A stretch of 64,000 bases of DNA from Alternaria dauci. Taxonomy: Eukaryota > Ascomycota > Dothideomycetes > Pleosporales > Pleosporaceae. The position numbers were made by a program, and so were the translations under genes. The notes below the pieces were generated by a model. It ran no database searches. It had not been told where the DNA came from and saw only the letters and a list, made by a program, of their open reading frames with translations. Shown piece by piece: positions 33,050 to 42,981 of this stretch (position 1 is the first letter of the stretch; each line of letters begins with the position of its first letter). The stretch spans positions 1,798,001 to 1,862,000 of the forward strand of contig NC_091278.1 in assembly GCF_042100115.1 (NCBI RefSeq), read 5' to 3'.

Positions 33050-34599
33050 ATGTCGAACCAACCCATACCTGGCGCGGAACCCCTCTTCTTCGGTAACATC
33101 GAAATCGACATCACCGAGTTTGATTTCAGCAACCTCTCATCACGACTTGGTACCGTTACAATAACTTGTACCGTTTCCATCATCCTGGTCGTCTTGACTG
33201 TCGCTTTACGAATCTACTCGAGGGCAAGATACGTCAAGCATATCTTTCTCGACGATGGTACGTGCTGAACAGAAGACGGGAGGGTCTGGCTAATGGGCAA
33301 CAGTCCTCATCATCTTCGCCGCGGTCCTTACGGTTGCCCTAGCGGGTATGGCCATTGCAGGTAAGCAGCAAATGTCTGTTTTATTGGTCCGAGTTGACGG
33401 TACCATAGCAACCCGCTATGGCATTGGGCAACACGTTTGGCTATTGTCTATAGCGACGCTCTTTGATACACTGAAGATCTGCATACGGGTAAGTATAAAC
33501 ATCTTATCGAGGGCCACGTTCCTAGCTAGCGATTGGTAACCACGAAAGCTCGGCAATCTCGAGTCAAGCCGCAGCGACTAATACACTATAGTATCTCATA
33601 ATCTGCCAAATCTTGTATAGCTTCGCTATTACGTTGACGAAAATCGCCATCATATCGCAATACCTCCGCTTCATCCAAGAGAGAGCGTTTCGCACGAAGA
33701 TGTACGTGATATCTATTATCATCGTAGGCCATTTCATTACGGGTGAGACACACAACCCTCACTGAGAGTTTGCGTGAGCTGATGTACCTACAGCAATTCT
33801 TGTCACCGTTTTCCAGTGCCGTCCTGTCCGAGGAGTGTGGGATTTCACTGTCGAACCAACATGCTTGGACTTTGTTACCTATCTCTACGCCAGCTCCGCC
33901 GTCAACGTCGCAACGGATCTCCTTCTCTTGGTGCTACCCTTATCCCATCTTTGGAAGCTGAATCTACCAAAAAAGCAACGATTCATTCTCTGTGTGCTTT
34001 TAGCAGGAGGTGCAAGGTGTGTCACGAGCATATACGGCATACTCTCGAACTATACTGACCCACAGTAGCGCATGTATTGTAGGCATCGCCCGCATTGCCT
34101 ATCTACACCAACTACACGGCTTAGATCTTACCTGTAAGTAAGCTTCCATTCTAAGCGTCAGCAGTCGGACTTGTCCAGACCATGAAGGCGAAGAAACACA
34201 CGTTATATCAGTCAGCAGCTGGACTTCCGTCAATGGTCGTCATGCAGTTCAGAGACACTAGCTAACAGGTGCATAGATGAAAGCGTCATATGCCTTGTCC
34301 TGACAGTAGGAGAATGCACTTTAGGCATCACCTTCATCAGCATTGCTGCTCTTCGACCAATGGCACGGCAATTCTTTCCAAAAGCAATGCGAAATTCTCC
34401 TTCTTCGTCAGCCCAAGCACGTGCTTGGCCCGTTCGCCTCCACGATATACAGCCAGCCAGGACAGTCATCAGCTCAACCACATGCGCGGCCCGTTCGCCT
34501 CCATCATACACATTCAGTCAAGACATGGAGCAGTATCCTTCAGAAAGCAAACAAAATCTATCAGAATCGTACGAGATGCGCTCGGGAGAGAGCTGTTAG
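33050..34599 (+). CDS. fungal rhodopsin-domain (PTH11-like) integral membrane protein
   Basis: Seven-transmembrane protein of the fungal rhodopsin-domain family, often discussed with PTH11-type receptors. No CFEM domain is present. Seven exons: 33050-33257, 33304-33360, 33409-33488, 33592-33742, 33794-34016, 34066-34133 and 34277-34599 give 369 residues; every junction keeps frame. Features include TM1 (TVTITCTVSIILVVLTVALR) followed by RARYVKHIFLDD, a GIGQHVW loop, FQCRPVRGVWDF in the extracellular loop, NVATDLLLLVLPLSHLWKL, and KKQRFILCVLLAGGA before TM6. The last intron (143 bp) is the least certain; it was placed so that TM7 (GITFISIAALRP) continues in frame. The C-terminal tail is Ser-rich and cytosolic. 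Ligand and role are unknown. Confidence 0.82.
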
Positions 34600-35291
34600 C
34601 TGTCGATACACAAGCAGATTCACGCTCGCGAAGGCTCCAGCAGCGACAGTTTCAGATGGCTCGGAATATGAGGACATCGATGATTCCTCCACTCATCTCC
34701 ACCAGTCGCACCGCCGGCAACATGCAAATCCATACCTAGGGTATGCGAACCTCACCAAGGCCGTCAGTCGTCGGGATGGTCAACTGGTTGTAAATCGAGA
34801 GAATTGCACATACGACGCGATACCCAATTCCGATTCTACAAGCTCTCTCAACAGGCAATCGAAGACGGGACGGGACGCTTGTTCAGCTGACCGCCAAGAA
34901 AGCCAAGTCGTCAGCCAATCTCGCGGCTAACTACGGCTGGTTGCACAAGCTGTCACTATTGGTGCAAACTTCACGACGTCACAGACCACTATAGGTGTCG
35001 CGACGGGTTAGAAGCAGGCTGTGTTGGCGACCTCGCAGGCTGTGTGTAAGGCGTCCATAGCGTGCATCATAGAGCATACCGCTTGTAGCTACGATACATA
35101 AATACAAAATACGCCGCTGTCAGTCGAACAAAACATTCGCAGTACGCTTCAAGTAACACCAACATATCCTCCTGACGAATCATCTATCGAACACGCATTC
35201 TTGATACAGTCATCCATCCCTTAAAACCCTGCCTCTATACTACTGCACTTCCAATCTTCAACTATAAAACCTACTTCAGCCATCGTCAACA
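34600..35291. other. intergenic region, no gene seen
   Basis: About 690 bp between genes on the same strand. The last 200 bp are A/C- and pyrimidine-rich, like many fungal promoters. Nothing else is recognised. Confidence 0.4.
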
Positions 35292-35615
35292 ATGAAGTTT
35301 GCCGCGGCAGCAAGCCTACTATTTGCGACTCTCGCGCTCGCTAGCCCAGCCCCCCTCGCCAACCCAGAGCCTGCAACCATCGAGTCTCGCGAACAACTCC
35401 ACAACGCATTATCAGCACGCAACGTGCTCACAGTGCCAGAAATTCAGCTCGAAGAACGAGCATCCAGCGGCGGCAAAGGTGGAAAAGGTGGCAAGGGCGG
35501 AGGCGGAGGCGGAAACTCGACTAGCGCTGCATCGGACATGCTATTGCCAAACCGCGTCTTACAGGTGGCAGCGCTAGGACTGGGCGCTGTAGAAGTGGTG
35601 AGGCTATGGGGTTAG
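35292..35615 (+). CDS. small secreted Gly/Lys-rich protein, probably GPI-anchored
   Basis: A 107-residue single-exon protein. MKFAAAASLLFATLALASPA is a clear signal peptide. A charged pro-region ends in EER, a possible processing site, and is followed by SSGGKGGKGGKGG and a glycine run. The C-terminus has NSTSAASDML, then a hydrophobic stretch (VLQVAALGLGAVEVV) closing with RLWG. The order small residue, spacer, hydrophobic tail resembles a GPI-attachment signal, though the final Arg is atypical. No cysteines, so it is not a classic disulphide-rich effector. Function is not known. Confidence 0.75.
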   Translation: MKFAAAASLLFATLALASPAPLANPEPATIESREQLHNALSARNVLTVPEIQLEERASSGGKGGKGGKGGGGGGNSTSAASDMLLPNRVLQVAALGLGAVEVVRLWG

Positions 35616-36304
35616 GAGACGGAAGATGGGACTACTTTGGGGTGAAGCTGAGTGGTAGCGGAGGGTCAGCGCGTATGGAGGCGAGAACCTAATTTTTGGT
35701 TCATCACGATAATTTTACTAAGCGACGGCGAATGGTTCTGACTGTACGATGATGTAGCATGATACCACGATAGGATAATATGAGTTTGGAGGTCCAAAAC
35801 AGTACAATTTTCTGCTTGCAGGGTTAGCGAAAGACGCCCACCACGTCACTCTGCACGTGTCGCACCTTGGTCAAGTTTGAGTGCTCAACCCAGCCTGTTT
35901 TCCTGTCGATTGACTTGCGACGAGCATTGCAGTACTGGTGCACATTGATAGACCTGATACTCAATAGTCTAGCATGTTGTATTGGTGATCGAGATGGTGG
36001 GTGAACATGACTACATAGCCACAGTGTGGCGGTGTGAATCAACAAACTGATTGCAGATAACCAAGATGATCATTGCACAGCCACACAGCTGAATGAATAC
36101 GAGAAATGCTATGCTGATCATGACCTGAGCACTAGACGCAAACGACAAGGGAGTCAAGTATGAAGTAAGTAAACATTAACATTGGTATCTGCAAACCTAA
36201 ACGCTAGAAATCAGGACGCCACATAATGCTGTAAACGCTACGCTATGCCATCGGATCAAATCCAAAACACTTTTCGTTGCCAAGGCCTATGCATGGAGCA
36301 ATGC
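35616..36304. terminator. convergent 3' region
   Basis: About 690 bp between the convergent secreted-protein and permease genes. A/T-rich, probably untranslated. No gene is seen. Confidence 0.4.
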
Positions 36305-37927
36305 CTATAGGAACTTGTTCATCAATTTTTTCCATCCCGAGGCAGATGACTCCTCCCAGGTCTCGCTCACTTCGTCCTCAAACTTTCCAGTAAGAAGATC
36401 GGCTTCGGCGGGGTTGATGAATTTGCTCCTAGTAACGATCTTGTGGCCGATGTAAAGTACGGCGAAAAGGATCAAGCTGATGTACGCAATGAAGAAGTCC
36501 TCAGTGCTCCATGGGACGAATGCGGTGAAACCTTGAGTGATGGTGATGATGGCGCAGAAAGTAACACCGTAGATGGCGAGAGGACGGCCGCCCCATGACT
36601 TGAAGGGAAGGGTGTCGCGGTCAATGTTTTGGGCCTTGAGCGCACGCATAAAGCTAATGTGGCAGATCAGTACACAAGTCCAGGCGATGAAACCTGCGAC
36701 TGAGACGATGTTGAGGAGCCAGTTGAAAGCCTCTCCACCGTTGGCGCTGAGGTTCATGTAAGCCAGCAGACCCATGGCGGCGGTGACTGCAGTTGCCCAG
36801 TATGGTACACCTCGCTTGCTTGTGACCTTGAGGAACGCAGGGGCACACTTCTCTTCTGCAAGACCGACAAGGATACGGGAGCCAGAGTAGACGTTGGAGC
36901 TGGCGGCTGAAAGCACCACGGTGAGCAGAATGGCGTTGAAGATATCAGGAAGGGCGGAAACACCAGCGAGCTGGAAGGCAATGACCATGGGGGATGATCC
37001 GGCGTTTGTGTCACCAATCTGGAGGGCCTCGTTGTCGTATGGTACCAAGATACCGACAAAGAAGATGGTGAAGACGAACAGGGTGAAGATGCTCCAGAAA
37101 GTCTTGCGGATGGCTTGAGGCATGGTCACACGCGGATTTGCGGACTCTCCAGCGCCGATAGCACAGAGCTCAGTACCCTGGTACGCGAAACCAGCCTGAA
37201 TGAGAACAGCCCAGAAACCGACGAACTTGGCAACAGCTCCTTCCGCGAGATAAGGGGCGAAAGCACCGGGAGAGTCCCAGTACTTGAAGCCGATATAGCC
37301 TTGCGAGCCGACACCTGCGTTCATGCAGATGGCGTAGATCCAGAAGCCAACAAGGGCGACAACCTTGATCAGCGCGAACCAAAATTCAAATTCTCCAAAG
37401 ATGTCGACGGGCAAAAAGTTGACTGCCGTAATCGGTATCCAAAAGATGGTGATGAAGATACCGATGCTGAGGTCCGAGTCCCACCACTGGATGATGAGAC
37501 CGGCGGCTGTGAGTTCGAGCGCATATGTAATGGACCATGAGAACCAGTAGATCCATCCCATGGAGAAACCTAGCGAAGGGTCGACGAAACGAGCAGCATA
37601 CTGTGTGAATGCACCAGAGATGGGTAGATAGGTTGCCATCTCAGCCAAACTGAGCATGACAGAGTACACCAGACTACCAACGAAAACGTAAGCTAAAAGT
37701 GCTCCAGCGGGACCAGCAGTAGCGATGGAGCCACCGCTGGCGATGAAGACACCAGTTCCGACTGTGCCGCCGATAGCTACAAACTGCAAGTGTCGGGACG
37801 AAAGCTTGCGCTGTAGCTCATCCTTGGGGGGAGCGGCCTGCTTCTCAAGGTCGCTCGCTGAGTGAGGGACCGATTTGTCCGACCGCTGATCCATCTTGGG
37901 CGTAATTTCCTCAGAGGCGGATGCCAT
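36305..37927 (-). CDS. amino-acid permease (YAT family)
   Basis: Plasma-membrane proton symporter for amino acids, single exon, 540 residues, within the normal range for the family. After a hydrophilic N-terminus of about 45 residues, RHLQFVAIGGTVGTGVFIAS is the conserved TM1 signature. About twelve hydrophobic segments follow, with YWFSWSITYALELTAAG, the FAYQGTELCAIGAGES motif of TM6, SSNVYSGSRILVGLAE and a PWSTEDFFIAYI segment near the end, all typical of fungal YAT transporters. The cytosolic tail is acidic, then ends in KKLMNKFL. Specificity (general, proline, lysine or other) cannot be read from the sequence. It has no catabolic partner nearby. Confidence 0.95.
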   Translation of the reverse strand: MASASEEITPKMDQRSDKSVPHSASDLEKQAAPPKDELQRKLSSRHLQFVAIGGTVGTGVFIASGGSIATAGPAGALLAYVFVGSLVYSVMLSLAEMATYLPISGAFTQYAARFVDPSLGFSMGWIYWFSWSITYALELTAAGLIIQWWDSDLSIGIFITIFWIPITAVNFLPVDIFGEFEFWFALIKVVALVGFWIYAICMNAGVGSQGYIGFKYWDSPGAFAPYLAEGAVAKFVGFWAVLIQAGFAYQGTELCAIGAGESANPRVTMPQAIRKTFWSIFTLFVFTIFFVGILVPYDNEALQIGDTNAGSSPMVIAFQLAGVSALPDIFNAILLTVVLSAASSNVYSGSRILVGLAEEKCAPAFLKVTSKRGVPYWATAVTAAMGLLAYMNLSANGGEAFNWLLNIVSVAGFIAWTCVLICHISFMRALKAQNIDRDTLPFKSWGGRPLAIYGVTFCAIITITQGFTAFVPWSTEDFFIAYISLILFAVLYIGHKIVTRSKFINPAEADLLTGKFEDEVSETWEESSASGWKKLMNKFL

Positions 37928-40900
37928 GTTGGTGGTGGTGTCAACAAAGAACCCGAAGATGGGGCTTGAGCTTCAGGAGGAGCACAGCAATAATGAAGTC
38001 GTGATGGTTGATGTCAAGTGCGCAAGAGCCAGGGACAAAATCGATATTTCAATCAAACCCACGGTCACAGGAAGTGGAGTCATCTCGCAATACTCCATGA
38101 GCTACCATGTTAGCCGTCGGCGTGCTCCACGTTCTGGAAAGCCAGTCGACCGTCCAAATTTTCATCGTCGCTCCACTTGGCGGGCAATACAGTCGTTTTG
38201 CCGCGCAAGATGCAGAGGTTGAACCGTGATGGTAGGGTGATCGAAATTTTCGAGCCGGGATTAAGTCGGCTACGAGCGGGTTGGCGCCGCCAGTTCGCGT
38301 CGCCCTGAACGCGAAGGTACAAGCGGCAATGCTTATCGCGGGATTACCGTGTGGAATGTGTAGCTTGGCCTTTCCGTGTGTTCCTAGCAGGAAAAATCTG
38401 CAGTTTAGCTGTATCAATTTCGGGGAACTTTGTGGCGGCGACATCCTTTTAGGCATAGTGGGAGGGCCGGCCCTTCATCGGGTGACGGCCTTGGCGTTGA
38501 GCGAATCAGACTTCACCCATCGGAAAACCTCATCAGGCCTGTCATGACTACGCCGCATGTCATTGCGCTCTCCATCCTATCCCACTCCCCAGTCGGGAAT
38601 TGACCAGCTCTTCATTCGTTGAACTCTGGAGACGAAAACAATGCTGAAGTTGCGTCCCGTACCTACGCAGCCTGAAAGCACTTCGTGCCCTTAATTCTCG
38701 CAACATTCGCCCTTTCATCGTAAAGGACAAGCTTCAGCACGGCGAGCTGAGCAGTACATGCGGAGGAAACGAGCCAGTTCAGCAATATACTGTTGGTGCA
38801 ACAGCATAGAGGGACTTCAACCGGCGTCTCCAGCTCGTTACCTCCCGCAGTCAAGAGAGCGTACGTACGACACACTCGCATGTAGCTTCGCACCGTCTCT
38901 CCTCTCCTCCGACGTCGAAAGCTGAATTTGCTATTAGTCATGCCCAGACGTAGCACAGAGACTAGGCCCCGGATATCTCAGCCTTATGCACTCCAGGACG
39001 TGCCTAAGTGTGGTGCTACCGTCGCGCTGAGACATGAAATCCAGCCGAACGCTCGCCGGATCGTTCAGACCTGGTCCGGGGGTGCCCAGATACTTCTGAG
39101 TGATCTGGGGTAAGATCCGCCCATTGCAAAACATTGGACTACCTAAGCTGAGGCTAGCGTCCCGTTTCGTTGCTACAATGTCTTTCCTTCGGAGTCCTGT
39201 CAGCACTGAAACAAATGTCATGCGATCGTTGGCGAGCCTTAACCCCACCCACGGCGTAGGCGATCTTGTCTTTATCAAGGTTGTTCGAGTTCACGCGATG
39301 ATCGAAGGCAGTGCTCGCTCCGGTTTTCTGACAACCACATAGTCATCATTGCAGGGACTATACATGTCTTTTTGGAACGAGACAGCAGCCTGGTGACGAC
39401 TTCCATGGTTTCATACAACTTGACGATTTTTGGGACTATACCTGATTCATAACGTTCTTGGTCGTTCCGGGCTCATATGGTAGTCTGAGTCTTGCTGTGA
39501 CGCCGAGGGCCGAAAGCACTTGCCGTACTTCACTTCCTGTGGCGAACATAAATGTCTCCATGGTAGCACTAGACATTCCACCGCAACAATTGATGGCTAT
39601 GCCCCATTCACTGCGTCTCCTCTTCGTTGAATCGACAAAATTTCGACTCACGAATAGGCCTAATATCGCCCGGCGGCTAAATCAGCTCAGGGGTGTTCCC
39701 ATGCTCCCTATCCACCTTCTACATGGCTGAACGAACTCTAAAAGAATGTGGGGGTTGAAGCCGGATCTGATCTTGACTCTAGGCAATCCTCAGTTGAGGA
39801 TGAAGGAAGGAAGCGTCTTGGCTTCCGCACCAACTTGAGACATTGAATTATTACACTTTCCTGCATTGAACTTGGTCAGCTAGGTGCCTGATCCGCTGAT
39901 TTTCTCCATGCTTTTCGAGACACTCAATGTGTCGCCCAATACTGCTGCTGCGTCTTGACAATTCTAATCGTCTCACTGTTGCTCAGCGTCGACCGCACTT
40001 GGCCTTGTAATCTTAACGTAAACAGAGTGAAGGGTAATTTCATCAGTCTCAAGGAGCGTAAACTATGGGCTGTTGCTGAAGAGTGTCGGGTACGATTATA
40101 GAACCCTTGTTTGTGTGTGTTGAACTTCCAAGATTTACTTGCGCGTGACCACAACTAATCACGACGCAGAAGCATGCTCGCCAACATTTCCCCTCACTAC
40201 AAGTATGATTTGCCAACAGTCCACTAGATAGACCGACTATACGTACCGTCTTCCGCGACCGAGGATTTGCTCGCGATTTGGCTTCTGCGTCTCTGCGCCA
40301 CTGACGCTACTGCAGCCAGGACGCCAGCGTTACGTGGATGTTTCGGATGAATTCAGGCGCTTCACCTTTCAGAATTAACCCCGGATATAGCGAGAGCTCT
40401 GTGCTATTGGTTGCATACATGACAATGATGCACATATTTCTGCACGACTTGTTCAGACCCTGTTGCACTGTCAGGAACTGGCCCTGTTGTGACGTAGATC
40501 GATGTTAGCGAGGCCGGGTTGTCACGCCCGAATGGGGCAAGGTGTGGACGCGTGGAGCTTAACAGCCGCCTGGGCATGCGCACCTGCAACGTTCCGTTCC
40601 ATGCATTTTCACAACGTCTTCCGAGTTGGAGACGTTTGTTTTTGACGCTTTAGGACCGACTGAATCCACCATTTTGCCTACCGGATGTATCGGATAAGTA
40701 CGGATTGCCTCAATTGAACTTCAATGGACTTCTCGGATGCAAATGCCAGCTTTGAAGAACCGTAGAATATGATGTACTTTGTTGTCTGTACATGCCTATA
40801 CATACTCATCCTGGTGCGATATCACCCGCTAACCGAGCCATCACCAGGTTTTCATGGTGTGGCAGGGTTCCTTGGAAGCTGGCTCTGGATTCCCATTCGT

Positions 40901-41737
40901 CCCTGCACCTTGTCAGACCCCTTGGCCCCAAATCTCGGTTGTTTTTCTAGACTTCGTCACACATTCTCCTCCTTGCATGCGAGCATGCCCCGGCGACGCG
41001 TTGGCCGTTGAAGGCTTTTTGCCAATGTCCACAGTGGCTGATCAGTTACTGAATATCTACCGGGTTCTAAAAAAAGATTTGAGATAAACGCATGGTGTGG
41101 GTGACAACAGAGCCTCGCCTCCTTTAAGTCGATCGTCGAGAGATGGGGAAGCTGCAATCAAAACGTCTGAGAGAATCACCATGCTCGGCATGGTACAACT
41201 TCCATTGTACATGCCATGTAAATGGTCCACATTAAACATCTTACCCATGCAGAAGTTGACGGTGAACTTGACGCTCGGAGATGAGCATCATGCAAGATCT
41301 GTGTACGAGTGATCCGTTAGCCGGTACCCCAGCTCCATGTACGTCACTGCTGAAGCTTCGGATCTTGAATGGTATCCAAGTACCCTATGAGCGGCTCGAC
41401 GGAAATATTATGCTTACCACCGGTCGTACAGCCAGGATGCCCCGCCGCAAGACTACGTGCCAGGAGCAGACAAAAGATGCCCAGTCTGCAAGCACCTCGC
41501 GTTCGATATCTGATCTCTACTACGAACAGTTACACTTCCGACATCTGATCTACATGTCTCAACTCCAGCCATGCACGATTCGAGATCAACAGCCCTAGCG
41601 GTTGCTCCACTCTCGGTACTAACCAGTCATCAGGATCAGCCCGAAACATCAAAGCTGGACCAGCTCCGATCGACGTCACTCTTTACCGGGTACGGACTCG
41701 CCATGAGGAAGTTGGGGACGCCAGGTGGACCCGGTCA
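37928..41737. other. long gene-poor region
   Basis: About 3.8 kb with many stops in all frames and only short open frames. The part next to 37928 should be the permease promoter. No transposase, terminal repeats or structural RNA was recognised. It may hold decayed repeat sequence, but I could not compute RIP indices. Confidence 0.45.
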
Positions 41738-41777
41738 CCGTTATATTGACCGTTATATTGACCGTTATATTGACCGT
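41738..41777 (+). repeat. 12-bp tandem repeat, three copies
   Basis: CCGTTATATTGA occurs three times head to tail at 41738-41749, 41750-41761 and 41762-41773, followed by a partial CCGT. It lies about 285 bp upstream of the hydrophobin ATG and outside any supported coding sequence. Confidence 0.9.
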
Positions 41778-41922
41778 AATGGCTATGCACTCCCATTTTG
41801 ACTTGATGCCACGGCAGCGATGACGATCGCACTCTAGGAATGATGCTGCTTGATGATGATGTCAAGCCGATCAAGCATAGTGTGCTTGAGATGGACCTTC
41901 AACAATATGAGGGTTGGACAGG

Positions 41923-41930
41923 TATAAAGA
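41923..41930 (+). promoter_or_regulatory. TATA box of the hydrophobin gene
   Basis: TATAAAGA lies 138 bp before the hydrophobin ATG, and the intervening leader is A/C-rich without an ATG. This suits the long untranslated leaders of highly expressed fungal genes. Confidence 0.55.
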
Positions 41931-42060
41931 GGGCAACGAGACCTCGACAATTAGGACATCATCACGCACCATCAATCCACATCAACAACTTTACAACACA
42001 CTTTCAATCTAATACCTCTTTCTTGTTCTCAAGAACCAACCAAACAACACAACCTTCAAA

Positions 42061-42393
42061 ATGCAATTCACCATCGCCGCCGTTCTCGCTTTCGCCGCCA
42101 CCTCCGCCTTCGCCGCTCCCCTCGATGAGCGCCAGGTTGGAATCTGCGCTTCCGGCAATCCCGTCTGCTGTGCTACCGACGTCCTGAACCTCGCCAACTT
42201 GGACTGCGCTCCCCGTATGATTTTCCCCGTCTTCCATTTTCCAAACAGCCAGATTACTAACATCGCCTTAGCTCCTCTCACCACCACCGTCGCCGACTTC
42301 GTCGATACTTGCGCCGCTGCGGGTCAGCAGGCCAAGTGCTGCCTCCTCCCCGTCCTCGGCCAGGGCCTCATCTGCTCCGACGTCACTGTCTAA
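42061..42393 (+). CDS. class II hydrophobin
   Basis: Small secreted amphipathic protein that assembles at hyphal or spore surfaces. Exons 42061-42214 and 42272-42393 give 91 residues. MQFTIAAVLAFAATSAFAAP is the signal peptide. The eight cysteines fall as C-x6-CC-x11-C-x15-C-x8-CC-x10-C. Sequence around them (CCATDVLNLANLDC, ADFVDTCAAAGQQAKCC, LPVLGQGLIC) is class II. The first spacing (6) is shorter than the usual 9-10. The 57-bp intron (GTATGA, TTAG) lies between cysteines 4 and 5; it is a multiple of three without a stop, so unspliced RNA would encode a 19-residue insert. A TATA box is upstream. Confidence 0.93.
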   Translation: MQFTIAAVLAFAATSAFAAPLDERQVGICASGNPVCCATDVLNLANLDCAPRMIFPVFHFPNSQITNIALAPLTTTVADFVDTCAAAGQQAKCCLLPVLGQGLICSDVTV

Positions 42394-42981
42394 GCGCGGC
42401 AATGTACGTCGTCAAGAGACGATTGTGCCTCGGTCACTTGGAAACATGTACACTCCTTTTGTTTCAGATATTCAGTTAGGGAGTGACTCTTAATGCCACA
42501 CTTCACAAGACATGCCTTGTTTCAATGATGTGATATTGAAACTCTTCTATCTATACAAATGCGGGTGCGAATGCGCTGACCCAATGTTGACTGCTGTGAG
42601 CAAGAACGCTGGAAACAAACTTATACTATGAAGATACATTGTGTATCTTGGCTGAAAAACAGAAATGTAAATGAGAAATAAGCACAGACTTTGTAGTGTA
42701 CAGTCGTCGTCCATGATAACCAAGACGCCAGTCGGGTGCAACCAGTACGCATCTGGACGCTGCGGAAATGTCAACACGACAAGTAGCATGCACCCAGGTG
42801 CCTATATACCTTGCCAAGAGAACGTAAAAGCTTAGTCAATCATCCACCTCAGCCTGTACGTTTCCCATGTCTTCTCAAGGCCAGGCCACACGCCCTCGTC
42901 GTAATATCGATCGAGCTTGTCGCCAACCTCTTTGTCCTCAAAGTACACGGAGTTGTGGAAGAAGACACATGCACTTCTCCA
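42394..42981. terminator. convergent 3' region
   Basis: About 590 bp between the hydrophobin stop and the convergent unknown gene. Likely 3' untranslated sequence; no gene seen. Confidence 0.4.
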
